Shown here: in pieces, positions 25,081-33,925 of the stretch
Position numbering within the stretch: the stretch's first letter is position 1
Layout of the letters: each line of letters opens with the position of its first letter
Assembly (NCBI GenBank): GCA_947176065.1
Contig: CAMWPB010000006.1
Location: 21,634 to 85,633 of the forward strand
Direction of reading: 5' to 3'
DNA: 64,000 nucleotides
Source of the DNA: an uncultured Lachnospiraceae bacterium
Lineage (GTDB): Bacteria; Bacillota; Clostridia; Lachnospirales; Lachnospiraceae
Program-made: the position numbers and the translations under genes
The notes under the pieces: model-generated
What the model saw: only the letters and a program-made list of their open reading frames with translations
What the model was told of the DNA's origin: nothing
The model's database searches: none

Positions 25081-25635
25081 GTGTTAAACTTTTTACGGCA
25101 TTCCCCGGCACTGCAGCAGCCTCAGGGCAGGGCGGCCGGGAAAAGTTACGGCCCCGGGAAGCGTGATGCGCTTACGGGCGCGGTGAACAGAAGTACTTTT
25201 CAGAAAATGGTGGAGGATGCACTGGCAGGCGAGCATAAGCAAGGCTGTCTTCTTTTGGTGGATGTGGACCATATGCAGGAAGTCAACGACAATTACGGCA
25301 GGGAGACGGGAGACCGGGTACTGCAGGCTGTTTATGCCACTCTGCGGGAGCATTTCAGGGGCGAGGACGGTATAGGGCGGCTCTCGGAGGATACTTTCGG
25401 TGTCTGGATTGATGGACTTTCGGCAGAGCAGGTAAGCGGTATCCGCAGACGGATTGCCGTTGTGAATGACAGGCTGCTGCACGGGGATCAGGATATACCC
25501 ACCGTTACGCTGAGCGCGGGGGCGGCTTTGGGGGAATCGGGAGAAAGCTATAAGGAGATGTACCGGCAGGCGCAGAAAGTACTGCACCGGGTGAAAGAGG
25601 GCGGACGCTGCGGCTGTGAAATATATACAATATAA
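25081..25635 (+). CDS. GGDEF-fold protein with degenerate active site
   Basis: 184 residues, no membrane segment or sensor domain. After a short basic N-terminus the GGDEF fold begins with RDALTGAVNRSTFQKMV; LLLVDVDHMQEVNDNYGRET and GDRVLQAVYATLREHF follow as in active cyclases. Where GG(D/E)EF should be, the sequence is RLSEDTFGVW near residue 100, so the GTP-binding turn is lost and c-di-GMP synthesis is unlikely. It could be a nucleotide-sensing or structural relic. GTG 25081 start is inferred from GGGGG 11 bases upstream. It lies 18 bp ahead of the PurF paralogue and is presumably co-transcribed with it. Confidence 0.8.
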   Translation: MLNFLRHSPALQQPQGRAAGKSYGPGKRDALTGAVNRSTFQKMVEDALAGEHKQGCLLLVDVDHMQEVNDNYGRETGDRVLQAVYATLREHFRGEDGIGRLSEDTFGVWIDGLSAEQVSGIRRRIAVVNDRLLHGDQDIPTVTLSAGAALGESGESYKEMYRQAQKVLHRVKEGGRCGCEIYTI

Positions 25636-25653
25636 GAAAAACGGGAGGAAAGT

Positions 25654-27060
25654 ATGGGCGGCTTTTTTGGAGTGGCATCGAAGGAAAATTGTATTTTTGA
25701 TCTGTTTTTTGGGACGGACTATCATTCCCATCTGGGAACCAGACGGGCGGGTATGGCGCTTTATGACGCGGAGGCGGGATTCAACCGCGCGATCCACAAC
25801 ATAGAGAATACGCCGTTCCGTACCAAATTTGACAAGGATGTAAACAAGATGTACGGGACGCTGGGCATCGGCTGTATCTCGGACTACGAGCCGCAGCCGC
25901 TGATTATCCGTTCCCACCACGGCACTTACGCGATCACTACGGTTGGCAGGATCAACAATAAAGACGAGATCGTGTCGCAAATCTTTCAGAACGGCAAAGG
26001 GCATTTTCTGGAGATGAGCGGCGGCGATATCAATGCCACGGAGCTGGTGGCGGCTGTGATTAACCAGTGTGACAATCTGATCGAGGGTATTCGGTACGCG
26101 CAGGAGCTGATCGACGGCTCCATGACGATTCTGATTATGACGCCGAAGGGAATTTATGCGGCGAGAGACAAAATGGGGCGTACGCCTGTCACGATTGGGA
26201 AGAAGGAGGATGCCTGCTGTGTGTCCTTTGAGAGCTTTGCCTATCTGAATCTCGGCTATGTGCCGGAGCGTGAACTTGGCCCCGGAGAAGTGGTTATCGT
26301 GACGGCGGAGGGCGTGCAGACGCTGGCGGCGCCGGGCAAGGACATGAAAATCTGCACGTTTTTGTGGATTTATTACGGCTATCCTTCCTCTTCCTATGAG
26401 GGAATCAGCGTGGAGGAGATGCGTTACAACTGTGGGGCGATGCTGGCGAAGCGGGATGATGTGAAGCCGGATATCGTGGCGGGCGTGCCGGATTCCGGAA
26501 CACCCCATGCGATCGGTTATGCCAACGAGTCGGGGATTCCTTTTTCCAGGCCGTTTATTAAGTATACACCCACCTGGCCCCGTTCTTTTATGCCTACGAT
26601 CCAGAGCAAGCGGGATCTGATCGCAAAGATGAAACTGATTCCGGTGCATGACCTGATTAAGGACAGGAGCCTTCTTCTGATCGACGATTCCATCGTGCGG
26701 GGCACGCAACTTCGGGAGACGACGGAGTTCCTTTACCAGAGCGGTGCGAAGGAGGTACATATCCGTCCGGCCTGTCCGCCCCTTCTTTACGGCTGTAAAT
26801 ATTTGAATTTTTCCCGTTCCACTTCAGAGCTGGAGCTGATTGCAAGGCGGGTGATCCAGGAACTGGAGGGAGAAAACAAATACCCGAATTTGGCGGTCTA
26901 TGCAGACCCTGACAGCACAGAGTATGGCCAGATGCTGGAAAAGATCAGGGAAAAGCTGAATTTCACTACATTGAGGTATCACCGTCTGGATGATATGATC
27001 GCTTCCGTCGGCATTGACAAGTGTAAGCTGTGTACGTATTGCTGGGATGGCAGGGAGTAA
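25654..27060 (+). CDS. PurF paralogue without the glutaminase nucleophile
   Basis: 468 residues, collinear with glutamine PRPP amidotransferase. PurF proteins begin with the nucleophile Cys directly after Met; here the chain begins MGGFFGVAS with Gly. The glutamine pocket is also gone: the usual HTRY motif reads GIGCISDYEPQP and the NGN oxyanion motif reads TTVGRINN. The phosphoribosyltransferase half is intact, with PRPP loop LLIDDSIVRGTQLRE near residue 345 and GVPDSGTPHAIGYA near 282. Cys 234, 381, 457 and 460 match the four [4Fe-4S] ligands of Bacillus PurF. Likely activity: ammonia-dependent phosphoribosylamine synthesis, or another PRPP or regulatory role. Start ATG 25654, GGGAGGAAAG. 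Confidence 0.88.
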   Translation: MGGFFGVASKENCIFDLFFGTDYHSHLGTRRAGMALYDAEAGFNRAIHNIENTPFRTKFDKDVNKMYGTLGIGCISDYEPQPLIIRSHHGTYAITTVGRINNKDEIVSQIFQNGKGHFLEMSGGDINATELVAAVINQCDNLIEGIRYAQELIDGSMTILIMTPKGIYAARDKMGRTPVTIGKKEDACCVSFESFAYLNLGYVPERELGPGEVVIVTAEGVQTLAAPGKDMKICTFLWIYYGYPSSSYEGISVEEMRYNCGAMLAKRDDVKPDIVAGVPDSGTPHAIGYANESGIPFSRPFIKYTPTWPRSFMPTIQSKRDLIAKMKLIPVHDLIKDRSLLLIDDSIVRGTQLRETTEFLYQSGAKEVHIRPACPPLLYGCKYLNFSRSTSELELIARRVIQELEGENKYPNLAVYADPDSTEYGQMLEKIREKLNFTTLRYHRLDDMIASVGIDKCKLCTYCWDGRE

Positions 27061-27062
27061 CT

Positions 27063-27157
27063 GTGCGAGAAGAACTTCTAAAGCTCAGCAGCAGGGGCTG
27101 CTTCGCTAAGAGGTTCTAAGTCTCGCACGGGAGAATGCCTAAAATGCAGCATTCTCC
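27063..27157 (+). repeat. Two-hairpin dispersed repeat, family I copy 2
   Basis: Hairpin 1: GTGCGAGA (27063-27070) with TCTCGCAC (27121-27128), extended inside by AGAACTTCT / AGAGGTTCT. Hairpin 2: GGAGAATGC (27130-27138) with GCATTCTCC (27149-27157). Lies between the purF paralogue and the zinc-ribbon gene. Confidence 0.7.
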
Positions 27158-27182
27158 GCGTCTGTGAAGGGAAAGAGTGAAA

Positions 27183-28166
27183 ATGATATTCAAGTGTAAG
27201 AACTGCGGCGGCAATACGGTGTATTCGCCGGAGAAGAAGAGAATGTACTGCCCGCACTGTGAGAGTACGGACAGTGAAGAAAAAATAGGGGACAGTTCGC
27301 TTGTACAATGTGTAAACTGCGGCGCGCCGCTGCGGATTATGGAATTTACTTCGGCGTGCAGGTGCGAGCATTGCGGCACTTATCTGATATTTAACGAGAG
27401 GGTGGAAGGCGTCTTTGAGCCGAAGCTGGTTTTGCCGTTCTGTATGGGAAAAGAGATGGCGGCAGCGGCCATGGAGCATGAATTTTCCAGACGGCTTTTT
27501 GCGCCGGCCGATTTCCTGTCAGCGAAGAGTCTGGAGAAAATGGAAGGGATTTATGTGCCTTTCTGGCTCTATGACTACGGCGCGTACTATGACTTTGCGG
27601 GAGAGGGCACACGGGTCAGAACATGGCGCAGCGGCGACACGGAGTACACGGAGACCTCTTACTTTGAGGTGATCCGGCAGATGGACGTGGATTTTGACCG
27701 GATACCTGTGGACGCTTCCATCGCTATGGATGACGGCATCATGGATCTGATGGAACCTTACGATTACCGGGCGCTTGCGGATTTTGAACCGCAGTATATG
27801 TCCGGCTTTTTCGGGGAGGTATATAACCAGGAAGCGGAAGAACTGGACGGGAGGGCACAGGCAAAGGCGAGGCAGGCTTCGGAAGAACTGCTGCAGGGCT
27901 CTTTGACGGGATATGCCGCCGTGCGTCCTTACCGGAAGAATCTGAAGCTGACCAGAGAGAGCTTCTGCTATGCGCTGATGCCTGTCTGGCAGTATGTGTA
28001 CCGCTATAAGGATCAGTCTTATCTGTATCATGTGAACGGGCAGACGGGAAAAGTGATCGGCGTAACGCCTGTTTCCAGAGGAAAAGTGCTGGCCTACAGC
28101 GCATCGGTGTTTGCGGCGGTGACGGCGCTCTGTTACATGGCGGTTCATGTGCTGGAGATATTATAG
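27183..28166 (+). CDS. Double zinc-ribbon protein with C-terminal membrane anchor
   Basis: 327 residues from ATG 27183 (AAGGGA about ten bases upstream; GTG 27177 is an alternative). Two zinc ribbons: FKCKNCGGNT with YCPHCES, then VQCVNCGAPL with CRCEHCGTYL, residues 1-75. A middle region contains MEGIYVPFWLYDYGAYYDF and a beta-rich body with QMDVDFDRIPVDAS; residues 300-322 form one membrane segment (AYSASVFAAVTALCYMAVHV). The zinc-ribbon-plus-beta architecture recurs in Firmicutes as conserved hypothetical membrane proteins. The adjacent TPM gene (18 bp) suggests a shared envelope-related role. Confidence 0.75.
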   Translation: MIFKCKNCGGNTVYSPEKKRMYCPHCESTDSEEKIGDSSLVQCVNCGAPLRIMEFTSACRCEHCGTYLIFNERVEGVFEPKLVLPFCMGKEMAAAAMEHEFSRRLFAPADFLSAKSLEKMEGIYVPFWLYDYGAYYDFAGEGTRVRTWRSGDTEYTETSYFEVIRQMDVDFDRIPVDASIAMDDGIMDLMEPYDYRALADFEPQYMSGFFGEVYNQEAEELDGRAQAKARQASEELLQGSLTGYAAVRPYRKNLKLTRESFCYALMPVWQYVYRYKDQSYLYHVNGQTGKVIGVTPVSRGKVLAYSASVFAAVTALCYMAVHVLEIL

Positions 28167-28184
28167 AAGGGAAGGGCGAAAGCT

Positions 28185-29060
28185 GTGAGAGAGTATTTTC
28201 GTTATTTTAAATGGCTGTACATCGTTCTGGCGGCTGCCGCGCTTCTGGCCGTTGTGCTTCACGCGGGGCACTGGGCGCTGGCAAAGGCGGCTGATTATCA
28301 GCGGACGAATACCGAATGTGTAACGGATGAGCGGGTGTTTGACAATGCGGATGTGCTGTCGGACAAGGAGGAGGAGAAACTTCGCAGTCTGATTGCCAAA
28401 CGGGAAAAACAGACGGGCTGCGATATCGTGCTTGTCACCCTGAATGAGCCTTTGAAGGAGTATGCCAGATCGGTTGAACCGGGCGTGATTTCGGAGGAAT
28501 ACGTGAGGGTGTATGCGGAGCAGCGCTGGGAGAACGATGGTTTCGGCTACGACAGGCCGGATGGCGATGGCGTGATGCTGGTGGATAACTGGTCAAGGGA
28601 GGATGACGGCATGATCCATACCTGGCTGTGCACTACCGGCCGGGCGAGGGATGTGTACTATGTGGAGGATGTCGACCATCTTCTTGACAATGTGTACCGT
28701 TATGTGGAGAAGAACCCGTACCGCGCCTACAGGACTTACGTGAATGACTTTTATCATGATATGATGGGCTGGAAAATATCGCATATGACCGTACCGGGAT
28801 TTGTACCCTGGCTGGCAGGAATAATAGCGGCTGTTATTTTTGCGGCCGTAAACTGGCGGTCCAAAGAAGGGAAAAAGACGACTACAGCGACCACCTATGT
28901 GGCGGGCAGGGAACCTGTCTTCCGGGTTTCCCAGGACAGATTTTTGAGAAAGACAGTGACCCAGCGGAAAATCCAGACGAGCAGCGGCGGTCACGGAGGA
29001 GGAGGCGGAAGCCATGGCGGCGGGGGCGGCCATCACGGAGGCGGCGGGCACAGCCGTTAA
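28185..29060 (+). CDS. TPM-domain membrane protein with Gly/His-rich tail
   Basis: 291 residues, GTG start with GAAGGG upstream. One N-terminal membrane segment (LYIVLAAAALLAVVLHAGH), then a TPM domain (about 45-180): VFDNADVLSDKEEEKLRSLI, KREKQTGCDIVLVTL, and DGVMLVDNWSREDD. A second membrane segment (VPWLAGIIAAVIFAAV) lies near 205-220. The tail is GHGGGGGSHGGGGGHHGGGG, a potential metal-binding stretch. TPM proteins include phosphatases and photosystem-assembly factors; the role in Firmicutes is unknown. Forms a pair with the preceding zinc-ribbon gene. Confidence 0.82.
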   Translation: MREYFRYFKWLYIVLAAAALLAVVLHAGHWALAKAADYQRTNTECVTDERVFDNADVLSDKEEEKLRSLIAKREKQTGCDIVLVTLNEPLKEYARSVEPGVISEEYVRVYAEQRWENDGFGYDRPDGDGVMLVDNWSREDDGMIHTWLCTTGRARDVYYVEDVDHLLDNVYRYVEKNPYRAYRTYVNDFYHDMMGWKISHMTVPGFVPWLAGIIAAVIFAAVNWRSKEGKKTTTATTYVAGREPVFRVSQDRFLRKTVTQRKIQTSSGGHGGGGGSHGGGGGHHGGGGHSR

Positions 29061-29062
29061 CA

Positions 29063-29113
29063 ACGCGAGAAGTTCTTCTCGCGTGGGAGAATGCCAAAAT
29101 ACGGGCATTCTCC
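29063..29113 (+). repeat. Two-hairpin dispersed repeat, family I copy 3
   Basis: Hairpin 1: ACGCGAGAA / TTCTCGCGT (29063-29084). Hairpin 2: GGAGAATGCC (29086-29095) with GGCATTCTCC (29104-29113). No U-tract follows, so it is not a standard terminator. Confidence 0.7.
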
Positions 29114-29134
29114 GAGCAGATTTGAGAATATAAC

Positions 29135-29161
29135 AAGGCGGGTGCCGGAGCACTCGCCTTT
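29135..29161. terminator. Probable rpsT terminator
   Basis: AAGGCGGGTGC / GCACTCGCCTT stem with a 4-base loop, 33 bp beyond the rpsT stop; U-tracts are weak on both strands. Confidence 0.55.
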
Positions 29162-29193
29162 CATAATGTCATATCATAAGAGAACACCGCTTC

Positions 29194-29457
29194 TTATGCC
29201 ATCTTGTTTACGGCAAGAGTCATGCGGGAAACTTTTCTGGCAGAGGTATTCTTGTGGTATACGCCCTTCTTGGTAGCCTTGTCAAGTGCGGAAGTAGCGG
29301 CAAGCAGCGCACTCTGCGCAGCAGCCTTATCCTTCGCTTCGATGGCAGCATATACCTTCTTGATTGCTGTCTTTACGCCGGACTTAATGGACTTGTTTCT
29401 GTCAGCCTTTGTCTTGTTTACCAGAATTCTCTTTTTCGCAGATTTGATATTAGCCAT
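29194..29457 (-). CDS. rpsT: 30S ribosomal protein S20
   Basis: Primary 16S rRNA-binding protein of the 30S subunit. 87 residues, standard length, starting MANIKSAKKRILVNKTK with the usual basic helices (RNKSIKSGVKTAIKK, then AALDKATKKGVYHKNTSARK-type ending SRMTLAVNKMA). ATG 29457 has GGAGG upstream; a longer frame to 29469 starts inside that site. Transcribed leftward from a consensus promoter and divergent from gpr. In Clostridia rpsT commonly sits next to gpr, which fits here. Confidence 0.97.
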   Translation of the reverse strand: MANIKSAKKRILVNKTKADRNKSIKSGVKTAIKKVYAAIEAKDKAAAQSALLAATSALDKATKKGVYHKNTSARKVSRMTLAVNKMA

Positions 29458-29528
29458 AACATCCTCCATTTCAAAACGTTTACATTATATTTTCTTCTTT
29501 CTATATTGGACAGAGACACACGCATATT

Positions 29529-29557
29529 ATTTTAGATTATGGAAATAGGGATGTCAA
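29529..29557 (-). promoter_or_regulatory. Sigma-A promoter of rpsT
   Basis: Minus strand TTGACA, 17-bp spacer, TAAAAT (plus strand ATTTTA 29529-29534, TGTCAA 29552-29557). Confidence 0.8.
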
Positions 29558-29676
29558 TACATATTTTGTTTATTTTTGCAAAAAATAGAAAACAAAATGG
29601 GCAGGCGAAAGAAAAGCGCATAAAATATAACAGCTGCAGAAGTTGAAAGCCAAAACGGAAAGGAATGGAAATCGCT

Positions 29677-30543
29677 ATGGATAACTGGTCAAATGTCAGG
29701 ACGGACTTGGCGTTGGAAGCCAGAGAAGGTATTGGAGAAAAGGAGTCCGGGCTTCATGGAGTGAAAGTCGAGGAGCGCTATGACGAAGAATGCGACGTGC
29801 ATATTACCCGGGTGGTTATAGAGACGAAAAACGGGGCTAAGGCGCTGGGAAAGCCTATGGGAACCTATATTACGCTGGAGGCGCCCGCCATGACGGAGCC
29901 GGAGGAAGACTATCATCAGGAAATATCGGGTATTCTGGCGGAGCAGCTTCGGGGGATTCTGCCAAACCCGGATAAAGAACAGTCGATTCTGGTGGTGGGG
30001 CTGGGCAACCGGGAGGTCACGGCGGATTCCCTTGGGCCCAATGTGGTCGACAATCTCTTTGTCAACAGACACATTGTGCTTGAGTACGGCAAGGTGGCCT
30101 ACAATCGGACGAAGATGCATCTGGTGAGCAGTCTGGTGCCGGGTGTTATGGCGAAAACGGGCATGGAATCGGCGGAGATCATCAAGGGGGTGATCGGGGA
30201 GACGAAACCGGATCTGGTGATCGTGATCGACGCACTGGCCGCCCGCTCCACCAAGCGTCTGAACCGAACCATCCAGATTACAAACACAGGCATTCATCCG
30301 GGTTCCGGCGTGGGTAACCACAGAAATGCCATTACGGAGGAGACACTTCATATTCCGGTGCTGGCGCTGGGTGTGCCGACGGTGGTGGATGCTGCCACGA
30401 TCGTGGGGGATGCCATGGGAGAGCGTCCCGCCACGCTTAAGGAGCTGAATAATATGTATGTGACCACAAAGGACGTAGACCAGCAGATCCGGCAGATCAG
30501 CCATATTATATGCGACGGGATAAACGGTGCGCTGAACTTCTGA
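29677..30543 (+). CDS. gpr: Germination protease GPR
   Basis: Sporulation-specific aspartic-type endoprotease that starts breakdown of small acid-soluble spore proteins during germination; made as a zymogen in the forespore. 288 residues from ATG 29677. NVRTDLALEAREG at the N-terminus resembles the propeptide region whose removal activates the enzyme; family core VVGLGNREVTADSLGPNVV near 110 and VIDALAARSTKRLNRTIQ near 180, plus ALGVPTVVDAATIV. An alternative ATG at 29665 sits only one base after a purine-rich site and is less likely. Followed 14 bp later by spoIIP; promoter not recognised, expected to be sigma-G dependent. Confidence 0.95.
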   Translation: MDNWSNVRTDLALEAREGIGEKESGLHGVKVEERYDEECDVHITRVVIETKNGAKALGKPMGTYITLEAPAMTEPEEDYHQEISGILAEQLRGILPNPDKEQSILVVGLGNREVTADSLGPNVVDNLFVNRHIVLEYGKVAYNRTKMHLVSSLVPGVMAKTGMESAEIIKGVIGETKPDLVIVIDALAARSTKRLNRTIQITNTGIHPGSGVGNHRNAITEETLHIPVLALGVPTVVDAATIVGDAMGERPATLKELNNMYVTTKDVDQQIRQISHIICDGINGALNF

Positions 30544-30557
30544 CAGCAAGTGGTGGC

Positions 30558-31910
30558 ATGAATTTATATTCGAAGTGCATATATCTTAGTATGTACATGA
30601 ATGGGAAGCGGTTGAAAATTATTTTAATAGCGGTTGTTATCATAAGCTTTGCGTTTGTCTGCGCAGAGATTTTGCGGGAGCGGGAGAAAAAAACGGAAAG
30701 TTCAGCCATCCATGGAATTGCGGAGGAGCTGGTGATGGAGCCCTATCTGCCCGGAATCCGCAGAATGAACGAGACGGACCGCCGCGCATCGGGAGACGGT
30801 TTTTGGCGTAAGGCTCTGCTCTCCCAATATCCAGGACTGCTCTACGCGTTGGAAAACGGGGAGGAGGGCGTGACGGAGAGCGATTATGCCAAACTTCTCC
30901 TGCCGGAGGGAAGTGACGAGGATTACAGGGGACTGCCGGAGGAGGCGCTTGAGTACGGCGACGACGCCATGCATCTGGAAAAGAATCTGGAATCGGCCTT
31001 TTTAAAGGAGAATGAGATTTATTTGTCATCGGAACAGGAAGAGGAGGGAGAGACTGCGGAGGATGCGCCGGAGCAGCAGTCGTTTGCCAGGGTGGAGGAG
31101 AAAAGCTACCGATACCAATGGGAAGAACTGTCCTCCTACGAAGCGCTGATCAAGGCTTTTTATGCGGTGGACAGCACCACAGTCGCGGGAGAGGGGCTTT
31201 TACAGGCGGAGAAACTTCTGGAAAAGGATATGCGGATTCAAGGGGATGCGGACGCGCCCCAGATTTTGATTTATCACACGCATTCCAAGGAGAACTTTGT
31301 CGATTCGGTGCCGGGCGATGAAAACAGCGGGATTTTGGGGGCGGGGGAGTATCTGGCGGAGCTATTGCGGGAGGAGTATGGGTATAATGTGATTCACCAT
31401 ACGGGGTGTTATGATGAGGACAGGGCTTATGCCTACAGTAATTCGCTGCCGGCCCTGGAGGAGATTCTTGCAAAAAACCCTTCCATAGAGGCGGTGATTG
31501 ACCTGCACCGGGATGAAATGCCGGCGGACAGGCGTCTGGTCATGGATCTGCAGGGGCGGCCCACCGCACAGTTTATGTTTTTTAACGGGCTGTGCCGCAC
31601 CACGAAGGGAGCGATTGAACAGCTGGAAAATCCGTATCTGTCGGACAATCTGGCGTTGTCCTTTCAGATGCAGGCGGCATGTAACGAGTATTATCCCGGG
31701 ATTGCCCGCAGAATATATCTGAAAGCCTACCGTTACAATATGCACCTTTGTCCGAAATCCCTGCTGATTGAGCTGGGTGCGCAGAACAATACGGAGGAGG
31801 AAATACATAACGCATGTGATGTTTTGGCACATGTACTGGATCTGGTTTTTGGCGGCAGGGAGCCGGAGCGGGGAGAAGAAATGGGGCAGGATACGCCGGA
31901 GGGCGATTGA
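30558..31910 (+). CDS. spoIIP: Stage II sporulation protein P (peptidoglycan amidase/endopeptidase)
   Basis: Membrane-anchored cell-wall hydrolase that, with SpoIID and SpoIIM, thins septal peptidoglycan for forespore engulfment. About 450 residues. One N-terminal membrane segment (KIILIAVVIISFAFVCAEIL) then a long acidic linker (roughly 40-225, Glu-rich) and the SpoIIP catalytic domain: ILIYHTHSKENFV near 240, YNVIHHTGCYDEDRAYAYS near 280, VIDLHRDEMPADRR near 325 and LLIELGAQNNTEEE near 425. The start is uncertain; ATG 30558 gives the full membrane anchor, and ATG 30597 also would. The linker is longer than in Bacillus. Adjacent to gpr, as in most spore formers. Confidence 0.93.
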   Translation: MNLYSKCIYLSMYMNGKRLKIILIAVVIISFAFVCAEILREREKKTESSAIHGIAEELVMEPYLPGIRRMNETDRRASGDGFWRKALLSQYPGLLYALENGEEGVTESDYAKLLLPEGSDEDYRGLPEEALEYGDDAMHLEKNLESAFLKENEIYLSSEQEEEGETAEDAPEQQSFARVEEKSYRYQWEELSSYEALIKAFYAVDSTTVAGEGLLQAEKLLEKDMRIQGDADAPQILIYHTHSKENFVDSVPGDENSGILGAGEYLAELLREEYGYNVIHHTGCYDEDRAYAYSNSLPALEEILAKNPSIEAVIDLHRDEMPADRRLVMDLQGRPTAQFMFFNGLCRTTKGAIEQLENPYLSDNLALSFQMQAACNEYYPGIARRIYLKAYRYNMHLCPKSLLIELGAQNNTEEEIHNACDVLAHVLDLVFGGREPERGEEMGQDTPEGD

Positions 31911-31912
31911 TG

Positions 31913-31941
31913 TGGACATCCTCCTGTGGATTTGATATACT
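31913..31941 (+). promoter_or_regulatory. Promoter of lepA
   Basis: TGGACA (31913-31918), 17-bp spacer, TATACT (31936-31941). The ~100-nt leader contains an imperfect inverted repeat (31969-32009). Confidence 0.55.
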
Positions 31942-32047
31942 ATTTTAACAGTTCGGCCAGACCGAATCTGACGGGCAAATCGTGTCTGCGCGAATTTGAC
32001 AGGCAGATGATGGACGTGAGCTGAACGTTACGGAGAGGATAATAGGT

Positions 32048-33859
32048 ATGACAACAGATCAGAGCAAAATCAGAAACTTTTGTATCGTAGCCCACATAGA
32101 CCACGGCAAGTCCACACTGGCGGATCGGATCATTGAGAAGACGGGACTTCTGACAAGCCGTGAAATGCAGGCGCAGATACTGGACAATATGGACCTGGAA
32201 CGGGAGAGGGGCATTACCATCAAAGCCCAGACCGTGCGCATTATCTATCAGGCGAAAGACGGAAACGAGTATATTTTTAACCTGATTGACACGCCCGGCC
32301 ATGTGGACTTTAATTATGAGGTGAGCCGTTCTCTTGCGGCCTGCGACGGGGCGATTCTCGTGGTGGACGCGGCGCAGGGCATCGAGGCGCAGACGCTGGC
32401 GAACGTATATCTGGCGCTGGATCATGATCTGGACGTGTTCCCCGTGATCAACAAGATCGACCTGCCCAGCGCGGAGCCGGAGCGAGTGAAGAATGAAATC
32501 GAGGATGTGATCGGCATTGAGGCGCAGGATGCGCCGCTGATTTCCGCGAAGAACGGCACCGGCATCGAGGATGTGCTGGAGGCCATTGTGGAGAAAATTC
32601 CCGCCCCCGGCGGCAGCCCCGACAACCCGCTGCAGGCGCTGATCTTTGATTCCGTGTACGATTCCTACAAGGGCGTGATCGTGTTCTGCCGCATTAAGGA
32701 GGGCCGGGTCAAAAAGGGAACGAAGATCAGGATGATGGCCACGGGAGCCACCGCGGAGGTGGTGGAGGTGGGATATTTCGGTGCGGGGCAGTTCATTCCC
32801 TGCGACGAGCTGACGGCGGGAATGGTGGGATACCTTACCGCTTCCATCAAGAATGTGAAGGATACCGCCGTGGGCGATACGGTGACGGATGTGGACAACC
32901 CTTGCGCAGAGCCGCTTCCCGGCTATAAGAAGGTGAATTCCATGGTTTACTGCGGTATGTATCCGGCGGACGGGGCTAAGTACCCGGATCTGCGGGATGC
33001 GCTGGAGAAGCTGAAATTAAACGACGCTTCCCTGAACTACGAGCCGGAGACCTCCATTGCCCTTGGCTTTGGGTTCCGCTGTGGCTTTCTGGGGCTTCTG
33101 CATCTGGAAATCATACAGGAGCGTCTGGAGAGGGAGTACAATCTGGATCTGGTGACCACCGCGCCGGGCGTTATATACAGGGTATATAAGACCAACGGGG
33201 AGATGATTGAGCTGACCAATCCCTCCAATCTGCCTGATCCTTCCGAGATCGACTATATGGAGGAGCCGGTAGTCAGTGCGGAGATCATGGTGACTACGGA
33301 GTTTATCGGCCCGATTATGCAGCTCTGTCAGGAACGGAGAGGCCGTTATATCAGTACCGAGTATATTGAGGCGTCCCGTGCGCTTTTGAAATATGACCTG
33401 CCTTTAAACGAGATTATTTACGACTTTTTTGACGCGCTAAAATCCCGTTCCAGAGGCTACGCTTCCTTTGACTATGAGTTGAAGGGGTATGAGCAGTCGA
33501 AGCTTGTGAAGCTGGATATTCTGATCAACCATGACGAGGTTGACGCGCTTTCCTTCATCGTCCATGCGGACAGCGCTTATGAGCGCGGCAGGAAGATGTG
33601 CGAGAAGCTGAAGGATGAGATCCCTAGGCACCTTTTTGAGATTCCCATTCAGGCGGCGGTGGGCGGCAAGATCATCGCGAGAGAGACGGTCAAGGCCATG
33701 AGGAAGGACGTTCTTGCCAAGTGCTACGGCGGTGATATCACCCGGAAGAAAAAGCTGCTTGAAAAGCAGAAAGAGGGTAAGAAACGTATGCGGCAGGTAG
33801 GCAATGTGGAGATTCCGCAGAGCGCCTTTATGAGCGTGTTGAAGCTGGATGACAACTAA
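32048..33859 (+). CDS. lepA: Elongation factor 4
   Basis: Ribosomal back-translocase/quality-control GTPase, membrane-storable and released under high Mg2+ or acid stress. 603 residues, standard. G1 [13 protein letters not shown] near residue 17, switch [18 protein letters not shown] near 81, G4 NKID near 137, then EF-G-like domains and the LepA-specific C-terminal domain ([34 protein letters not shown]). GGAGAGGATAATAGGT precedes ATG 32048. Downstream hemW at 66 bp keeps the widespread lepA-hemW order. Confidence 0.98.
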   Translation: MTTDQSKIRNFCIVAHIDHGKSTLADRIIEKTGLLTSREMQAQILDNMDLERERGITIKAQTVRIIYQAKDGNEYIFNLIDTPGHVDFNYEVSRSLAACDGAILVVDAAQGIEAQTLANVYLALDHDLDVFPVINKIDLPSAEPERVKNEIEDVIGIEAQDAPLISAKNGTGIEDVLEAIVEKIPAPGGSPDNPLQALIFDSVYDSYKGVIVFCRIKEGRVKKGTKIRMMATGATAEVVEVGYFGAGQFIPCDELTAGMVGYLTASIKNVKDTAVGDTVTDVDNPCAEPLPGYKKVNSMVYCGMYPADGAKYPDLRDALEKLKLNDASLNYEPETSIALGFGFRCGFLGLLHLEIIQERLEREYNLDLVTTAPGVIYRVYKTNGEMIELTNPSNLPDPSEIDYMEEPVVSAEIMVTTEFIGPIMQLCQERRGRYISTEYIEASRALLKYDLPLNEIIYDFFDALKSRSRGYASFDYELKGYEQSKLVKLDILINHDEVDALSFIVHADSAYERGRKMCEKLKDEIPRHLFEIPIQAAVGGKIIARETVKAMRKDVLAKCYGGDITRKKKLLEKQKEGKKRMRQVGNVEIPQSAFMSVLKLDDN

Positions 33860-33925
33860 GGGACAGGCGCGTGGCGGTGTTGTGCCGTGCCAGGTTTCTA
33901 TGCATCGCCTGGAATGGAGGACAGA

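Noticed and set aside
25093..26760. 555-residue antisense open frame across the GGDEF and PurF genes
   Set aside because: Shadow frame; both sense genes carry clear motifs.
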